Counted from the first letter of the stretch, positions 15,414-23,880 are shown. The stretch is DNA of 26,648 bases from Lysobacter_C sp966210725 (GCA_966210725.1 CBIHLN010000031.1:1-26648); one strand, 5' to 3'. Notes: a model not told the origin generated them from the sequence alone. Numbers and translations are program-made.

Positions 15414-16252
15414 TGGACCTGGCCGGGCGCAGCGTGATCCTGACCGGCGCCAGCGGCGGCATCGGCGAGCCGCTGTTCGCGGCGCTGACCGCCGCCGGCG
15501 CGCACGTGCTGGCGGTGGGGCGCAGCGAGGCCCGCCTGCGCGGGCTGGCGCAGTACGTGCCTGCCGGCGCGGTGCACCGGGTGGTGGCGGACGTGGCGAC
15601 CGCCGAGGGCCGCGCCCGCGTGCTGCAGGCGGCGCATGCGATGCGCCCGCGGCCCTCGGTGCTGGTGCTGGGGCATGCGCAGAGCGCCTTCGGGCTGTTC
15701 CAGCAGCAGGACCCGGAGGCCCTGGCGCGCCTGCTGCAGACCAACCTGGTGGCGCCGATGCTGCTGATCCGCACGCTGCTGCCCGTCCTGCAGACCCACG
15801 ACCGCGCCGCCGTCGCGGTGCTGGGCTCGACCTTCGGCAGCCTCGCGTTTCCCGGTTTTGCCGCCTACAGCGCCAGCAAGTTCGGGCTGCGCGGGCTGAC
15901 CGAAGCGCTGGCGCGCGAGTACGCCGACACGCCGGTGCGGTTCCAGTACCTGTCGCCGCGCGCCACGCGCACGCCGTTCAACACGCCGGCCGTGGACGCG
16001 CTCAATACCGAGCTCAAGACCGCCAGCGACGACCCCGCCGATGTCGCCCGCCAGCTGGTGGCCGCCCTGCAGCGCGGGACCTCGCGCCTGCAGATCGGGT
16101 GGCCGGAAAAACTCTTCGCCCGCCTCAACGGGCTGCTGCCCGGGCTGGTCGACCGCAGCCTGCGCACGCAACTGCCGGCCGTCCGCCGCCATGCCCACCT
16201 GCCGTCCCACCCCCTGCCGGAGACCCCGCGCCATGAACCGCAACCGCAGTAA
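15413..16252 (+). CDS. Short-chain dehydrogenase/reductase
   Basis: A 279-residue NAD(P)-dependent Rossmann-fold oxidoreductase. The cofactor motif TGASGGIG (11-18) and the catalytic tetrad Asn111, Ser139, Tyr152 and Lys156 (YSASK) are present. The usual NNAG motif after beta-4 is replaced by LGHAQ (about 86-90), which is uncommon. An arginine near residue 36 (VGRSEARL) would suit NADP(H). The extended C-terminus after about residue 220 (LFARLNGLLPGLVDRSLR) is amphipathic and may touch the membrane, as in acyl-chain SDRs such as those acting on fatty aldehydes; this is inference. It is translationally coupled to the HDO gene (TGATG) and overlaps the next gene by 20 bases. Confidence 0.9.
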   Translation: MDLAGRSVILTGASGGIGEPLFAALTAAGAHVLAVGRSEARLRGLAQYVPAGAVHRVVADVATAEGRARVLQAAHAMRPRPSVLVLGHAQSAFGLFQQQDPEALARLLQTNLVAPMLLIRTLLPVLQTHDRAAVAVLGSTFGSLAFPGFAAYSASKFGLRGLTEALAREYADTPVRFQYLSPRATRTPFNTPAVDALNTELKTASDDPADVARQLVAALQRGTSRLQIGWPEKLFARLNGLLPGLVDRSLRTQLPAVRRHAHLPSHPLPETPRHEPQPQ

Positions 16253-16895
16253 CCCCCTGTTCGGCTTCACCCTCCTGTGCGTGCTGGTGGGCGGCAACGC
16301 CTTCGCCGCCGGGCCCGCCCGGCCTGACGTGGAGCAGGTGCGCGACCGCTGGGCCCAGATCAACTACCAGACCCCCAAGGCGCAGCGCGAAGCCGCCTTC
16401 GGCGATCTCGCGCTGCAGGCCGCCCAGGCGCGCAAGGCGCACCCGGGCGATGCCGATGCGTTGATCTGGGAGGGCATCGTGCTGTCCAGCCTGGCCGGCG
16501 AGAAAGGCGGCGTGGGCGCGCTGGGCCTGGTCAAGCGCGCGCGCTCGGACTTCGAGGCCGCCATCAAGCTCGACCCGGACGCGCTGGACGGCGCGGCCTA
16601 CACCAGCCTGGGCGCGCTGTACTACCAGGTGCCGGGCTGGCCGATCGGGTTCGGCGATGACGACACCGCGCGCGAGCTGCTGCGCAAGGGCCTGGCGGTC
16701 GACCCCGACGGCATCGACGCCAATTACTTCTATGCCGATTTCCTGCGCGACCAGAAGGACTGGGCCGGCGCCAAGGCGGCCTACCAGAAGGCCCTGTCCG
16801 CGCCCGCGCGCCCCGGCCGCGCCACGGCCGACGCCGGCCGCCGCCGCGAGGCCGAGGCCCGGCTCAAGGAGGTCACCGCGCACCTTGCGCGCTGA
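16233..16895 (+). CDS. Secreted TPR-repeat protein
   Basis: A 220-residue protein with a Sec signal peptide (LFGFTLLCVLVGGNAFA, cleavage before AGPA). The mature part is helical TPR-like: DALIWEGIVLSSLAGEKGG, AAIKLDPDALDGAAYTSLGALY and ANYFYADFLRDQKDWAGAKAAYQKAL are recognisable helix pairs. The segment YYQVPGWPIGFGDD is a signature seen in several proteobacterial TPR proteins of unknown function. ATG 16233 is chosen because GGAG (16219-16222) lies ten bases upstream and it exposes the signal peptide. It overlaps the SDR gene by 20 bases, and the regulator gene starts 25 bases after its stop. It may act as a periplasmic scaffold or as a partner of the sensor kinase. Confidence 0.83.
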   Translation: MNRNRSNPLFGFTLLCVLVGGNAFAAGPARPDVEQVRDRWAQINYQTPKAQREAAFGDLALQAAQARKAHPGDADALIWEGIVLSSLAGEKGGVGALGLVKRARSDFEAAIKLDPDALDGAAYTSLGALYYQVPGWPIGFGDDDTARELLRKGLAVDPDGIDANYFYADFLRDQKDWAGAKAAYQKALSAPARPGRATADAGRRREAEARLKEVTAHLAR

Positions 16896-16920
16896 CCGCG
16901 ACGCGCACCAGACTGGCGGC

Positions 16921-17595
16921 ATGCGCATCCTGCTGGTGGAAGACGACCCGTCGCTGGGGCAGGGCCTGAGCACCGCGCTTCGGCGCGGTGCTTTCGCCGT
17001 CGACTGGGTGCAGGACGGCGCCGCCGGCCTGTTCGCCATCCGCGACGACACCTTCGACCTGGTGGTGCTGGACCTGGGACTGCCGCGCATGGACGGCATC
17101 GACGTGATCCGGCAGATCCGCGCCGACGGCAACCCGGTGCCCATCCTGGTGCTGAGCGCGCGCGAGCGGCCGGCCGACCGCACCCAGGGCCTGGACGTGG
17201 GCGCCGACGACTACCTGGGCAAGCCCTTCGACACCGCCGAACTGCTGGCACGCGTGCGCGCCCTGATCCGCCGCAGCGCCGGGCGCGCGCAGCCCACGCT
17301 GGAGGCCGGGCCGCTGCAGCTGGACCCCACCTCGCTCGCGGCCCGCTGGCACGGCCGCAACCTGGACCTGACCCGCCGCGAGTTCGCCCTGCTGCGGTTG
17401 TTGATGGAGCAGCGCGGCCGCCCGATGGCGCGCGATGCGATCCAGCGCCACCTGTACGGCTGGAACGACGACGTCGCCAGCAACGCCGTGGACGTGCACG
17501 TGCACGCCCTGCGCCGCAAGCTCGACCCGGCCGCCATCCGCACCGTGCGCGGTATCGGCTACGCGCTGGGCGACCTGGCGGGCGCCGCCCCGTGA
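16921..17595 (+). CDS. OmpR-family response regulator (QseB/PmrA-like)
   Basis: A 224-residue DNA-binding response regulator. The receiver domain has acidic pocket residues Asp8 and Asp9, phospho-acceptor Asp51 (VVLDLGLP), Thr/Ser switch Ser79 and Lys101 (GKPF). The C-terminal winged helix shows DLTRREFALLRLL, the recognition-helix region VASNAVDVHVHALRRKLD and RGIGYAL. The sequence style is that of QseB/PmrA regulators, which bind TTAA-type direct repeats spaced 11 bp. Such an array stands upstream of the operon at 12510-12547. Its stop overlaps the kinase GTG start by four bases (GTGA). Confidence 0.95.
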   Translation: MRILLVEDDPSLGQGLSTALRRGAFAVDWVQDGAAGLFAIRDDTFDLVVLDLGLPRMDGIDVIRQIRADGNPVPILVLSARERPADRTQGLDVGADDYLGKPFDTAELLARVRALIRRSAGRAQPTLEAGPLQLDPTSLAARWHGRNLDLTRREFALLRLLMEQRGRPMARDAIQRHLYGWNDDVASNAVDVHVHALRRKLDPAAIRTVRGIGYALGDLAGAAP

Positions 17596-18980
17596 ACTCC
17601 ATCCGCGGCACGTTGCTGTGGGTGCTGCTGGGCACCCTGGGCACGCTGATGGCGGTCGCCGGCTGGCTGAGTTACCGGGCCGGCCTGCAGGAGGCGGGGG
17701 AAATGTTCGACGCGCGGCTGGTGCAGTCCACCCGCGTGCTGGTCAGCCTGGTCGACGAGCCGCTGAGCGAGCTCAACGCCTACCCGGGCGAGCCCATCGT
17801 GCTGCGCGGCTGGCACGGCCAGGCGCAGGGCGTGGGCGAGGACCTGGCGTTCGAGGACGGCCACGCCTACGAAAACAAGCTCGCGTTCCAGGTGTGGGAT
17901 GCGCGCGGCCGCCTGCTGCTGCGCTCCGACAGCGCGCCGCTCACGCCACTGGCCGACCGCGTGCCCGGCTATGCCGACGTGGTCATCGACGGCGCGCGCT
18001 GGCGCGCGTTCACCCTGCGCTCGCGCGAGGGCCGCTGGTTCCAGTCGGCCGAATCGTCCGACATCCGGCAGGAGCTGGCCACCGACATCGCCGGCGGCAC
18101 GCTGCTGCCTCTGGCGCTGTCGCTGCCGTTGATGGCACTGGTGATCGGCTGGAGCGTCGCGCTGGCGACGCGGTCGCTGCGCCGGCTGTCGCACGAGATC
18201 GGCCAGCGCGATCCCGAGCGTCTTGCGTTGCTGGACCCGGAGCAGGTGCCGCGCGAAGCGCAGGGCCTGGTGCGCGCGCTCAACAGCCTGCTGCAACGGC
18301 TGGACGTGGCGCTGGTGCGCGAGCGCCGGTTCGTGGCCGACGCCGCGCACGAGCTGCGGACCCCGATCAGCGCGTTGAAGGTGCACGCCGACAACGCGCG
18401 GCTGGCGCAGGACGCCGACGACCGCGAGGACTCCCAGCGCCTGCTGGCCGAAAGCGTCACGCGCGTGGAGCGGTTGATCGCACAACTGCTGTCGTTGAGC
18501 GGGGCAGGGGGCGTGGGTGGCGCCCGCCAGCGCACGCGGCTGAGCCTGGATGCGCTGGCGCGGACCGAGATCGACGAGTTGCGGCCGCTGGCCGAACGCA
18601 AGCGGCAGACGTTGCAGGCCGACCTGGACGATGTGCAGGTGTCGGGCGACGAGTTCGCGCTGGGGCTGCTGCTGCGCAACCTGGTGGAGAACGCCGTGCG
18701 TTACACGCCGGACGGCGGCACCGTCGCGGTGCGGGTCTCGCATGACGGCGCGCACGCGGTGCTGGAGGTGGAGGACTCCGGCGCCGGCATCCCCGACGCC
18801 GACCGCGAGCGCGTGTTCGACCCGTTCTACCGGCGCCTGGGCTCCGGCCAGGCCGGCAGCGGCCTGGGCCTGGCCATCGCGCGTGAGGTGCTGGCCGCGC
18901 ACCGGGGCACCATCGCACTGGACCGGTCGACCCGCCTCGGCGGCCTGGCCGTGCACGTGGCGCTGCCCACGGGCGATTGA
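17592..18980 (+). CDS. Sensor histidine kinase (QseC/PmrB-like)
   Basis: A 462-residue inner-membrane kinase, partner of the preceding regulator. It has a transmembrane helix at about 7-27, a periplasmic sensor domain of the 2CSK_N type (QEAGEMFDARLVQSTRVL is the family start), and a second transmembrane helix at about 169-192. The HAMP-like linker, HisKA with His253 (AAHELRTP), Asn363/Asn367 (RNLVENAVRYT), DSGAGIP (395-401) and GSGLGLAIA follow. All catalytic residues are present. An ExxE motif (Glu34-x-x-Glu37) just after TM1 resembles iron/metal-sensing ExxE motifs of ColS/VgrS/PmrB kinases, but it is also common in this family. The GTG start is translationally coupled. It is the last gene of the unit; no terminator is evident behind it. 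Confidence 0.94.
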   Translation: MNSIRGTLLWVLLGTLGTLMAVAGWLSYRAGLQEAGEMFDARLVQSTRVLVSLVDEPLSELNAYPGEPIVLRGWHGQAQGVGEDLAFEDGHAYENKLAFQVWDARGRLLLRSDSAPLTPLADRVPGYADVVIDGARWRAFTLRSREGRWFQSAESSDIRQELATDIAGGTLLPLALSLPLMALVIGWSVALATRSLRRLSHEIGQRDPERLALLDPEQVPREAQGLVRALNSLLQRLDVALVRERRFVADAAHELRTPISALKVHADNARLAQDADDREDSQRLLAESVTRVERLIAQLLSLSGAGGVGGARQRTRLSLDALARTEIDELRPLAERKRQTLQADLDDVQVSGDEFALGLLLRNLVENAVRYTPDGGTVAVRVSHDGAHAVLEVEDSGAGIPDADRERVFDPFYRRLGSGQAGSGLGLAIAREVLAAHRGTIALDRSTRLGGLAVHVALPTGD

Positions 18981-19717
18981 CCATGGCCCCCCCCGTGCAC
19001 GCGGCCATCCGCTCCACGTGCTGGCACGGCATCAGGGTCGCCGCGGTGGCGTGAGCACACGGATGCGGTCGTTGCAGCACGTCGGCAGTGCAACGCGACG
19101 GACGATGCGAACCTCGGACGGGGCCTGCGCTGCAATGCGGCCGTTCAACGGTGCCGCGTTGCGCCCCGTGTATGCCATATCCACCTCCACGCGTGCCGCA
19201 CTGCCCGACACGGCCGCCGTATCCGGCGTCGCCGGTGCGGCGTGGACGGCCAGCGATGCCGCGCAATCTGAGAGCCGTCGCCGGGCGACCGGCGCGCGTC
19301 CACCGGGATACGCCGCCGATGCCGCGCAAAGCGGCATGCATGAGGCGGCAGCATGCATCGATGACACAACCGACGGCACCCGTGCCGGTTGAAGCGGCAT
19401 GGCTGCCAGGCTGGCGGGCAACGGCGGCGCAAGCGCGGTCTCCACTGCCGCTTTTTGCGCCACGCACGCCGTGCGATCCGGTACCGCTGCCGTTTTTTTT
19501 GCCATCGGTGCACCGCGTCACGCATAGCTGTCCGCGTGCGCGGTTCGGTAGGCCACCACGACGTCAGCGGGGGCCGCTCGTCTCACGCTGGCGTTGACAC
19601 GGCCGGCGTCCACGCGGCCTCTCAGGACGGACATGTCAACGGTTGACGCATCTCCGCCAAGCGACGGTCACACTCGGTGCCTAGTCTTCGCGTCCATCGT
19701 GGTACAGGGGCTGCGAC
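18981..19717. other. 737-bp stretch without a convincing gene
   Basis: This lies between the kinase and the TonB-domain lipoprotein gene. Several frames are open on both strands, including a plus-strand frame 19063-19392 of 109 residues and minus-strand frames of 126 and 157 residues (19145-19525, 19032-19505). None has a good SD, a domain, or credible composition. The stretch shows loose internal repetition (GATGCCGCGCAA twice, CTGCCG-T-run twice near 19447 and 19487). An inverted repeat GTTGACA/TGTCAAC (19593-19599 and 19634-19640) lies upstream of the lipoprotein gene. It could be a decayed gene or a long leader. Confidence 0.5.
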
Positions 19718-20764
19718 ATGCTGCGTGCAAGGACCGTCTGGCTGGCGTCGGCGATGCTGCTGATGTTGGGCTGTGCGCCATCAGATGCGGGCCGTCCGGC
19801 CAACGCGGTCGACGCGGTCCCGGTCGGGGAGGGGCCGGCACCGGCGGCGCTGGCGGCGCTCGATACCGCCGCGTTGCATACGCTCGCCGCCCAGGCGTTG
19901 GACAGCAGGAACACCTACGCGCCCGCCGGCCGCAATGCCGTGGAGTACTACCTGGCGATACGCGACAAGGCACCGGCGGAGGCGGCGGTCCAGTCGGCGC
20001 TGGTCGAGTTGCAGCCCTATGTCCTGATTGCCGGCGAGCAGGCGATTGCCGGCGGCGATCTGGAGGAGGCCTCGCGACTGATCGTGCTGCTGGGCCGGAT
20101 GGACGGCACCGCGCCCGCCCTTCCACGCCTGCGCAAGCAGCTTCAGACCGCTTTGGAGGCGAGCGTCGCCGCAGCGGCACTGGCGGAGCTCGATGACGCG
20201 CGCGTCGAACCGCGCGCGCTGGCTTCGGAGCCGGCCGTAGGCCCCGCGCCCAGCGGAACGTTGGCCGTGGAGTCGGAGCGGGCGACGGTCGATCGCCTGG
20301 TCTCGATCGGACGGGAGCCGGTCCAGCGTCCTGCCGCCGTTGCCAGGCAGGGGGCCGGCACGCTGTCGCGCGCGACCGCTGCCGCGCCGCCCGGCACGGG
20401 CGCGACGCCGGACGGGACCGGAACCCGCGATGCAGGGGGTGAACCATCGCCCGCGGCCGTCGCCCGGCGTGCACCGCTGCCGGTGCCGCAGCCAGACACC
20501 GCACCGCTGCCGCGCCTGCTCAAGGACGTGCCGCCGCGCTACCCGATCATCGCCCTCAATCGCCGGATCGAGGGCCGCGTGCAGGTGACGTTCTCGATCG
20601 GCGCCGACGGCACGGTCAGCGGTGCGAGAGTGGTATCGGCCACGCCGGAGAGCGTGTTCGACAAGGCGGCGCTTGCGGCGGTGGCGCAGTGGCGGTTCGA
20701 GGCGACCGGCAGGTCCGTTACCACCACCCGCACCCTGAACTTCAACCTCGGGCGCCAGGGCTGA
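19718..20764 (+). CDS. TonB C-terminal-domain lipoprotein
   Basis: A 348-residue envelope protein. ATG 19718 follows AGGGG (19706-19710) by seven bases. The N-terminus is a lipoprotein-type signal ending in LMLGC (Cys19) with Ala at +2, which predicts outer-membrane sorting. A helical region (about 40-165, rich in Ala and Leu) and a disordered Pro/Ala/Gly-rich linker (about 170-255) follow. The C-terminal domain (about 262-348) has the TonB-family pattern PPRYPIIALNRRIEGRVQV, then VTFSIGADGTVSGARVV and ALAAVAQWRFEA. Normal TonB is anchored in the inner membrane by an uncleaved helix, so a lipidated form would not be a standard energy transducer. It may instead be a periplasmic binding or scaffold protein. 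It is convergent with the next gene, with 43 bases between the stops. Confidence 0.88.
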   Translation: MLRARTVWLASAMLLMLGCAPSDAGRPANAVDAVPVGEGPAPAALAALDTAALHTLAAQALDSRNTYAPAGRNAVEYYLAIRDKAPAEAAVQSALVELQPYVLIAGEQAIAGGDLEEASRLIVLLGRMDGTAPALPRLRKQLQTALEASVAAAALAELDDARVEPRALASEPAVGPAPSGTLAVESERATVDRLVSIGREPVQRPAAVARQGAGTLSRATAAAPPGTGATPDGTGTRDAGGEPSPAAVARRAPLPVPQPDTAPLPRLLKDVPPRYPIIALNRRIEGRVQVTFSIGADGTVSGARVVSATPESVFDKAALAAVAQWRFEATGRSVTTTRTLNFNLGRQG

Positions 20765-20807
20765 CCCTCCACCGGCACTGCCCACGCGGGAACGCAGCGC
20801 CCGGAGG

Positions 20808-22631
20808 CTAGGACGCCGCCGAGCGGATGGCCTCCACCTCCGTGGTCGTCAACAGGTGGACACCCAACTGGTCGCGCTTGGCGCGCCGCTTGGCCGTCGC
20901 GGCCAGGGACGCCACTTCTTCCGCCTCCCGGAAGGTGCCGGGCCGCGCATGGACCGCCCCGATGCACAGGGTGGTGAGCGGGAACGTCGCCGGCCGCCCG
21001 GACCGGTCCTCCCCGACCAGCACGCCGCGCCGCACGTCCTCGGTATCGAACAGGTGGCGTGCCGCGTCGTTGAACTCGGCGATGATGCGGTGGCACCGCT
21101 GCAGCCAGTCGTCGCTCTGGAACAGCACCACGAAATCGTCCCCGCCCACGTGCCCCACGAAATCGCTGTTGGGCTCGGCGTTGCGCACGTGCAGTTCGGC
21201 GGCCAGCTGGATCATGCGATCGCCGCGGAAGTAACCGTACTGGTCGTTGAACGGCTTGAAGTGGTTGAGGTCGCCATAGGCCGCGACGAACGGCCGCCGA
21301 GAGTCCAGCAGGCGCTCGATGTGTTCCTTGATGGGAATGTTGCCGGGCAGCAGCGTCAGCGGGTTGGCATAGCGGGCCGACTCGATGCGCAGCTCGGTGA
21401 CGCGTCGCACCAGTGCTTCGCCGGTGCCCAGTCCACGGTAGCGGCCGCCATCGGTGATCACGAAGCCGTCGGCCAGGTAGCGCTGGTCCTCGCCGCGCAG
21501 GATGTCGGCCATGTCCGCGATGCCATCCCGCACATCGCACACGATCGGGCTGCCATGCATGAGTTCGGAGCAGGGCTTGCGCCCCAGCAGTTCGCGCGCG
21601 AACGGACGCGCCATGCGTTCGGTGAATGCGCGGCGGTTGAGGAGACCGACGGGCTCCCCATCGACATTGACGACGGCCAGGGCATGCAGGTCCGGCCGTT
21701 GCATGAAGGCGTGCTCCACCTCCTGGTTGGTCTGGTCGGGCGAAAGTGTCGGCGCGTCCACCAGCAGGTGCGCGGCGGACACCTGGCGGATGCCGCCGAA
21801 CCGGGTGAGCATCGGCCGCACCGGCACCTTGGCCGCCTCCAACGATGTGATGACGGGGGACGGGCGGCGCTGCAGCTGCAGCGACGGGCGTCCCAGCAGG
21901 TAGCCCTGGCCGTAGGCGATTCCCAGGTCCCGCACCAGCAGCAGGTCGCGCTCCTGCTCCAGCCCCTCGGCAATCAGTTCACTGCCCAGGGACGACGCCA
22001 CTTCGATGAGGGCCTTGACGATCGCCAGGCGGCTGGCACTGGAGGCGATGCCGTCGATGAGGAAGCGGTCGATCTTGACGAACTCGGGCGCCAGCTCGTG
22101 CCACAGCTCGAAGTTGGAATGGCCATTGCCGAAGTCGTCCAGCGCCAGCCGGACGCCCTTGGCGCGCAGGTAACCCAGCGCATCCGCCAACTGGCCCGCG
22201 TCCTCCACGATGTCCCGCTCGGTCAGCTCGATGACAAAGCGCGACAGATCCAGCGTCGAGGCACTGAGGCTGTCGAGCACCTGCTGCGGCCGGACCGCGC
22301 CCTGCAGGATGGCGTGGCTGCTGAGGTTGATGAACACCAGGCCCGCGCATGTCGGATCGAACTGCGTGGCGGCGATGCGTGCGGCCAGCGTCTCCACCTC
22401 GCCCAGGCGTCCCCTTTGGCGTGCAAGCTCCAGCACGCGCAAAGGGCTGGCATCTGGCTCCTGGAACCGCATCAGCGCCTCGTGCGCGAACAGCGCGCCG
22501 TCGAAGCAGGAAAAGATCGGCTGGAAGTACGAGCACATCGCACCCGGTGCCAACGCGCGCGTCAGCAGGTCGCTTGCGGCGTCGGCTCCGGTCGTACCGG
22601 CGGACGTTGCGACGGCTGTCAGGCTGGTCAT
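20808..22631 (-). CDS. EAL-CBS-GGDEF protein, probable c-di-GMP phosphodiesterase
   Basis: A 607-residue cytoplasmic protein with EAL first (about 25-250), then a CBS pair (about 285-400), then GGDEF (about 415-580). The EAL catalytic set looks complete: EALMR (Glu51), INLS (Asn102), ELTE (Glu135), LDDFG (Asp165, Asp166), VKIDR (Lys186), IAEGLE (Glu222) and GQGYLLG (Gln242), so hydrolysis of c-di-GMP is expected. The GGDEF active site reads GGDDF (496-500) with no RxxD I-site (PNSD instead). That half may bind GTP and regulate rather than synthesise. CBS pairs often sense adenine nucleotides. ATG 22631 is used; a TTG two codons upstream is an alternative. It is divergent from the CHAD gene. 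Confidence 0.93.
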   Translation of the reverse strand: MTSLTAVATSAGTTGADAASDLLTRALAPGAMCSYFQPIFSCFDGALFAHEALMRFQEPDASPLRVLELARQRGRLGEVETLAARIAATQFDPTCAGLVFINLSSHAILQGAVRPQQVLDSLSASTLDLSRFVIELTERDIVEDAGQLADALGYLRAKGVRLALDDFGNGHSNFELWHELAPEFVKIDRFLIDGIASSASRLAIVKALIEVASSLGSELIAEGLEQERDLLLVRDLGIAYGQGYLLGRPSLQLQRRPSPVITSLEAAKVPVRPMLTRFGGIRQVSAAHLLVDAPTLSPDQTNQEVEHAFMQRPDLHALAVVNVDGEPVGLLNRRAFTERMARPFARELLGRKPCSELMHGSPIVCDVRDGIADMADILRGEDQRYLADGFVITDGGRYRGLGTGEALVRRVTELRIESARYANPLTLLPGNIPIKEHIERLLDSRRPFVAAYGDLNHFKPFNDQYGYFRGDRMIQLAAELHVRNAEPNSDFVGHVGGDDFVVLFQSDDWLQRCHRIIAEFNDAARHLFDTEDVRRGVLVGEDRSGRPATFPLTTLCIGAVHARPGTFREAEEVASLAATAKRRAKRDQLGVHLLTTTEVEAIRSAAS

Positions 22632-22837
22632 TCTCAAAGGCGCGGTCAGGACAGGCGCCTCACTATCGGCTGCGTTTGTAACGGCTTGATGATTCGATAA
22701 TGAAACGCCGCGCCGGCTCGAATAACGGCACTTCGGCCGCCTTCGGTCATCAAACCGTCATGCCCGGAACGTAGACATGACGCGTTGCGCCCGCGTTTCT
22801 GTGCGGCCGCGTTCCTTCCGTTTCGGTCCCCGCCTCC

Positions 22838-23665
22838 ATGACGCCCAGAAAGGCCGCACGCGCATCGTCCACCGGTCCGGGTCCTGCGATGCATGCGCTG
22901 GCCGTCGACGAGATCGCACACATCAATCGGGCGCTTGCGGCCGAGCACTCGGACGGCACCGCGGTCCATGAAGCCCGCAAGGCGATACGCCGGCTGCGGT
23001 CCCTGCTCGGTCTATGCGAGACGCGGCTGGACGGCGTGGACGGGATTGATGGCCGCCTCCGGTCGTTGGGACGGAGCCTGTCGACGTTGCGCGATGCGCA
23101 GGTCAGTGTGGACACGGCGCGGCACATGGCGCGTCGGTACGGCGCGGACGTCTGGCAACCCGTCATCGATCGCCTCGAGGCGCGCCGCCGCACGCGTGTG
23201 GAGACGGCGCTGGCCAAAGACCCCGGTTTCGAGCGGCGTCGGGCACGACTGGGCAGGATCGGCGCCGAGCTGGACCGCCAGGACTGGACCGGCGTGTCGG
23301 TCGCCAGCGTCAATCGTGCCTTGCGCGCCAGCGAAAAGCGCGTGGCCCGTTCGGAAAAGCGCGCACACGACGATCCGACTGCCGACAACCTGCACCGCTG
23401 GCGGCGCCGAGCTCGGCGTCTGAGGATGCAACTGGAGGTGGCCGCGCACGCCTCGGTAGGGGTCGCGAAAGGTGCGGGTCGATCGTCGACGCGCCACCGC
23501 GCCAAGGCCATGCACCGGCTGACCGATCGGCTGGGGCAGCGGCAGGACCTGGAGGTGCTGCTGGGCCTGCTCAAACCGATGGCCAACCTGGAGGGCAAGC
23601 GCCTGTTGATGGGCCAACTGCGCGATGAAGTCCAGCGCCTGCAGGGCGCGCAACGCGAGGCGTGA
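22838..23665 (+). CDS. CHAD-domain protein
   Basis: A 275-residue all-helical, very basic protein of the CHAD family, which binds inorganic polyphosphate. The two symmetric signature helices are seen: VHEARKAIRRLRSLLG (about 43-58) and NLHRWRRRARRLRMQLE (about 186-202). The supporting motifs LRDAQVS and LTDRLGQRQDLEVLLGLL are also present. There is no fused CYTH phosphatase domain. ATG 22838 has no good SD; ATG 22889 (residue 18) would start directly at the domain and is a fair alternative. The gene is divergent from the EAL-CBS-GGDEF gene across 206 bases, so the two may share a control region. A link to phosphate or polyphosphate granules is family knowledge, not shown here. Confidence 0.88.
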   Translation: MTPRKAARASSTGPGPAMHALAVDEIAHINRALAAEHSDGTAVHEARKAIRRLRSLLGLCETRLDGVDGIDGRLRSLGRSLSTLRDAQVSVDTARHMARRYGADVWQPVIDRLEARRRTRVETALAKDPGFERRRARLGRIGAELDRQDWTGVSVASVNRALRASEKRVARSEKRAHDDPTADNLHRWRRRARRLRMQLEVAAHASVGVAKGAGRSSTRHRAKAMHRLTDRLGQRQDLEVLLGLLKPMANLEGKRLLMGQLRDEVQRLQGAQREA

Positions 23666-23853
23666 CGCTCCGGGCGGTCTGGCAGACGCCATGGAGCCGG
23701 TGCTCGCGGACGGACGGCACTGTAACCCCCCAAGCATCGATGCCGCACCCACGCGCGGCTGCGCAAATGAAGCCCCCGCGTCCACCCTTAAGCCGTGATC
23801 ACCGCAACGCACGTGCGACGGCCATCGCACGCGCATCGCGGCCATCACCGTCT

Positions 23854-23880
23854 CTGTAGGAGCGGCTTCAGCCGCGGCTC
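23854..23880 (+). repeat. GTAG-type REP palindrome
   Basis: CTGTAGGAGCGG then CTTCAGCCGCGGCTC, the canonical head, stem and TTCA loop. It lies about 75 bases upstream of the riboswitch promoter. Confidence 0.87.

Noticed and set aside
19480..19500. Eight-T run as a terminator
   Set aside because: No stable stem precedes it on the plus strand (only CCGGTACCG nearby), so it is not accepted as an intrinsic terminator.
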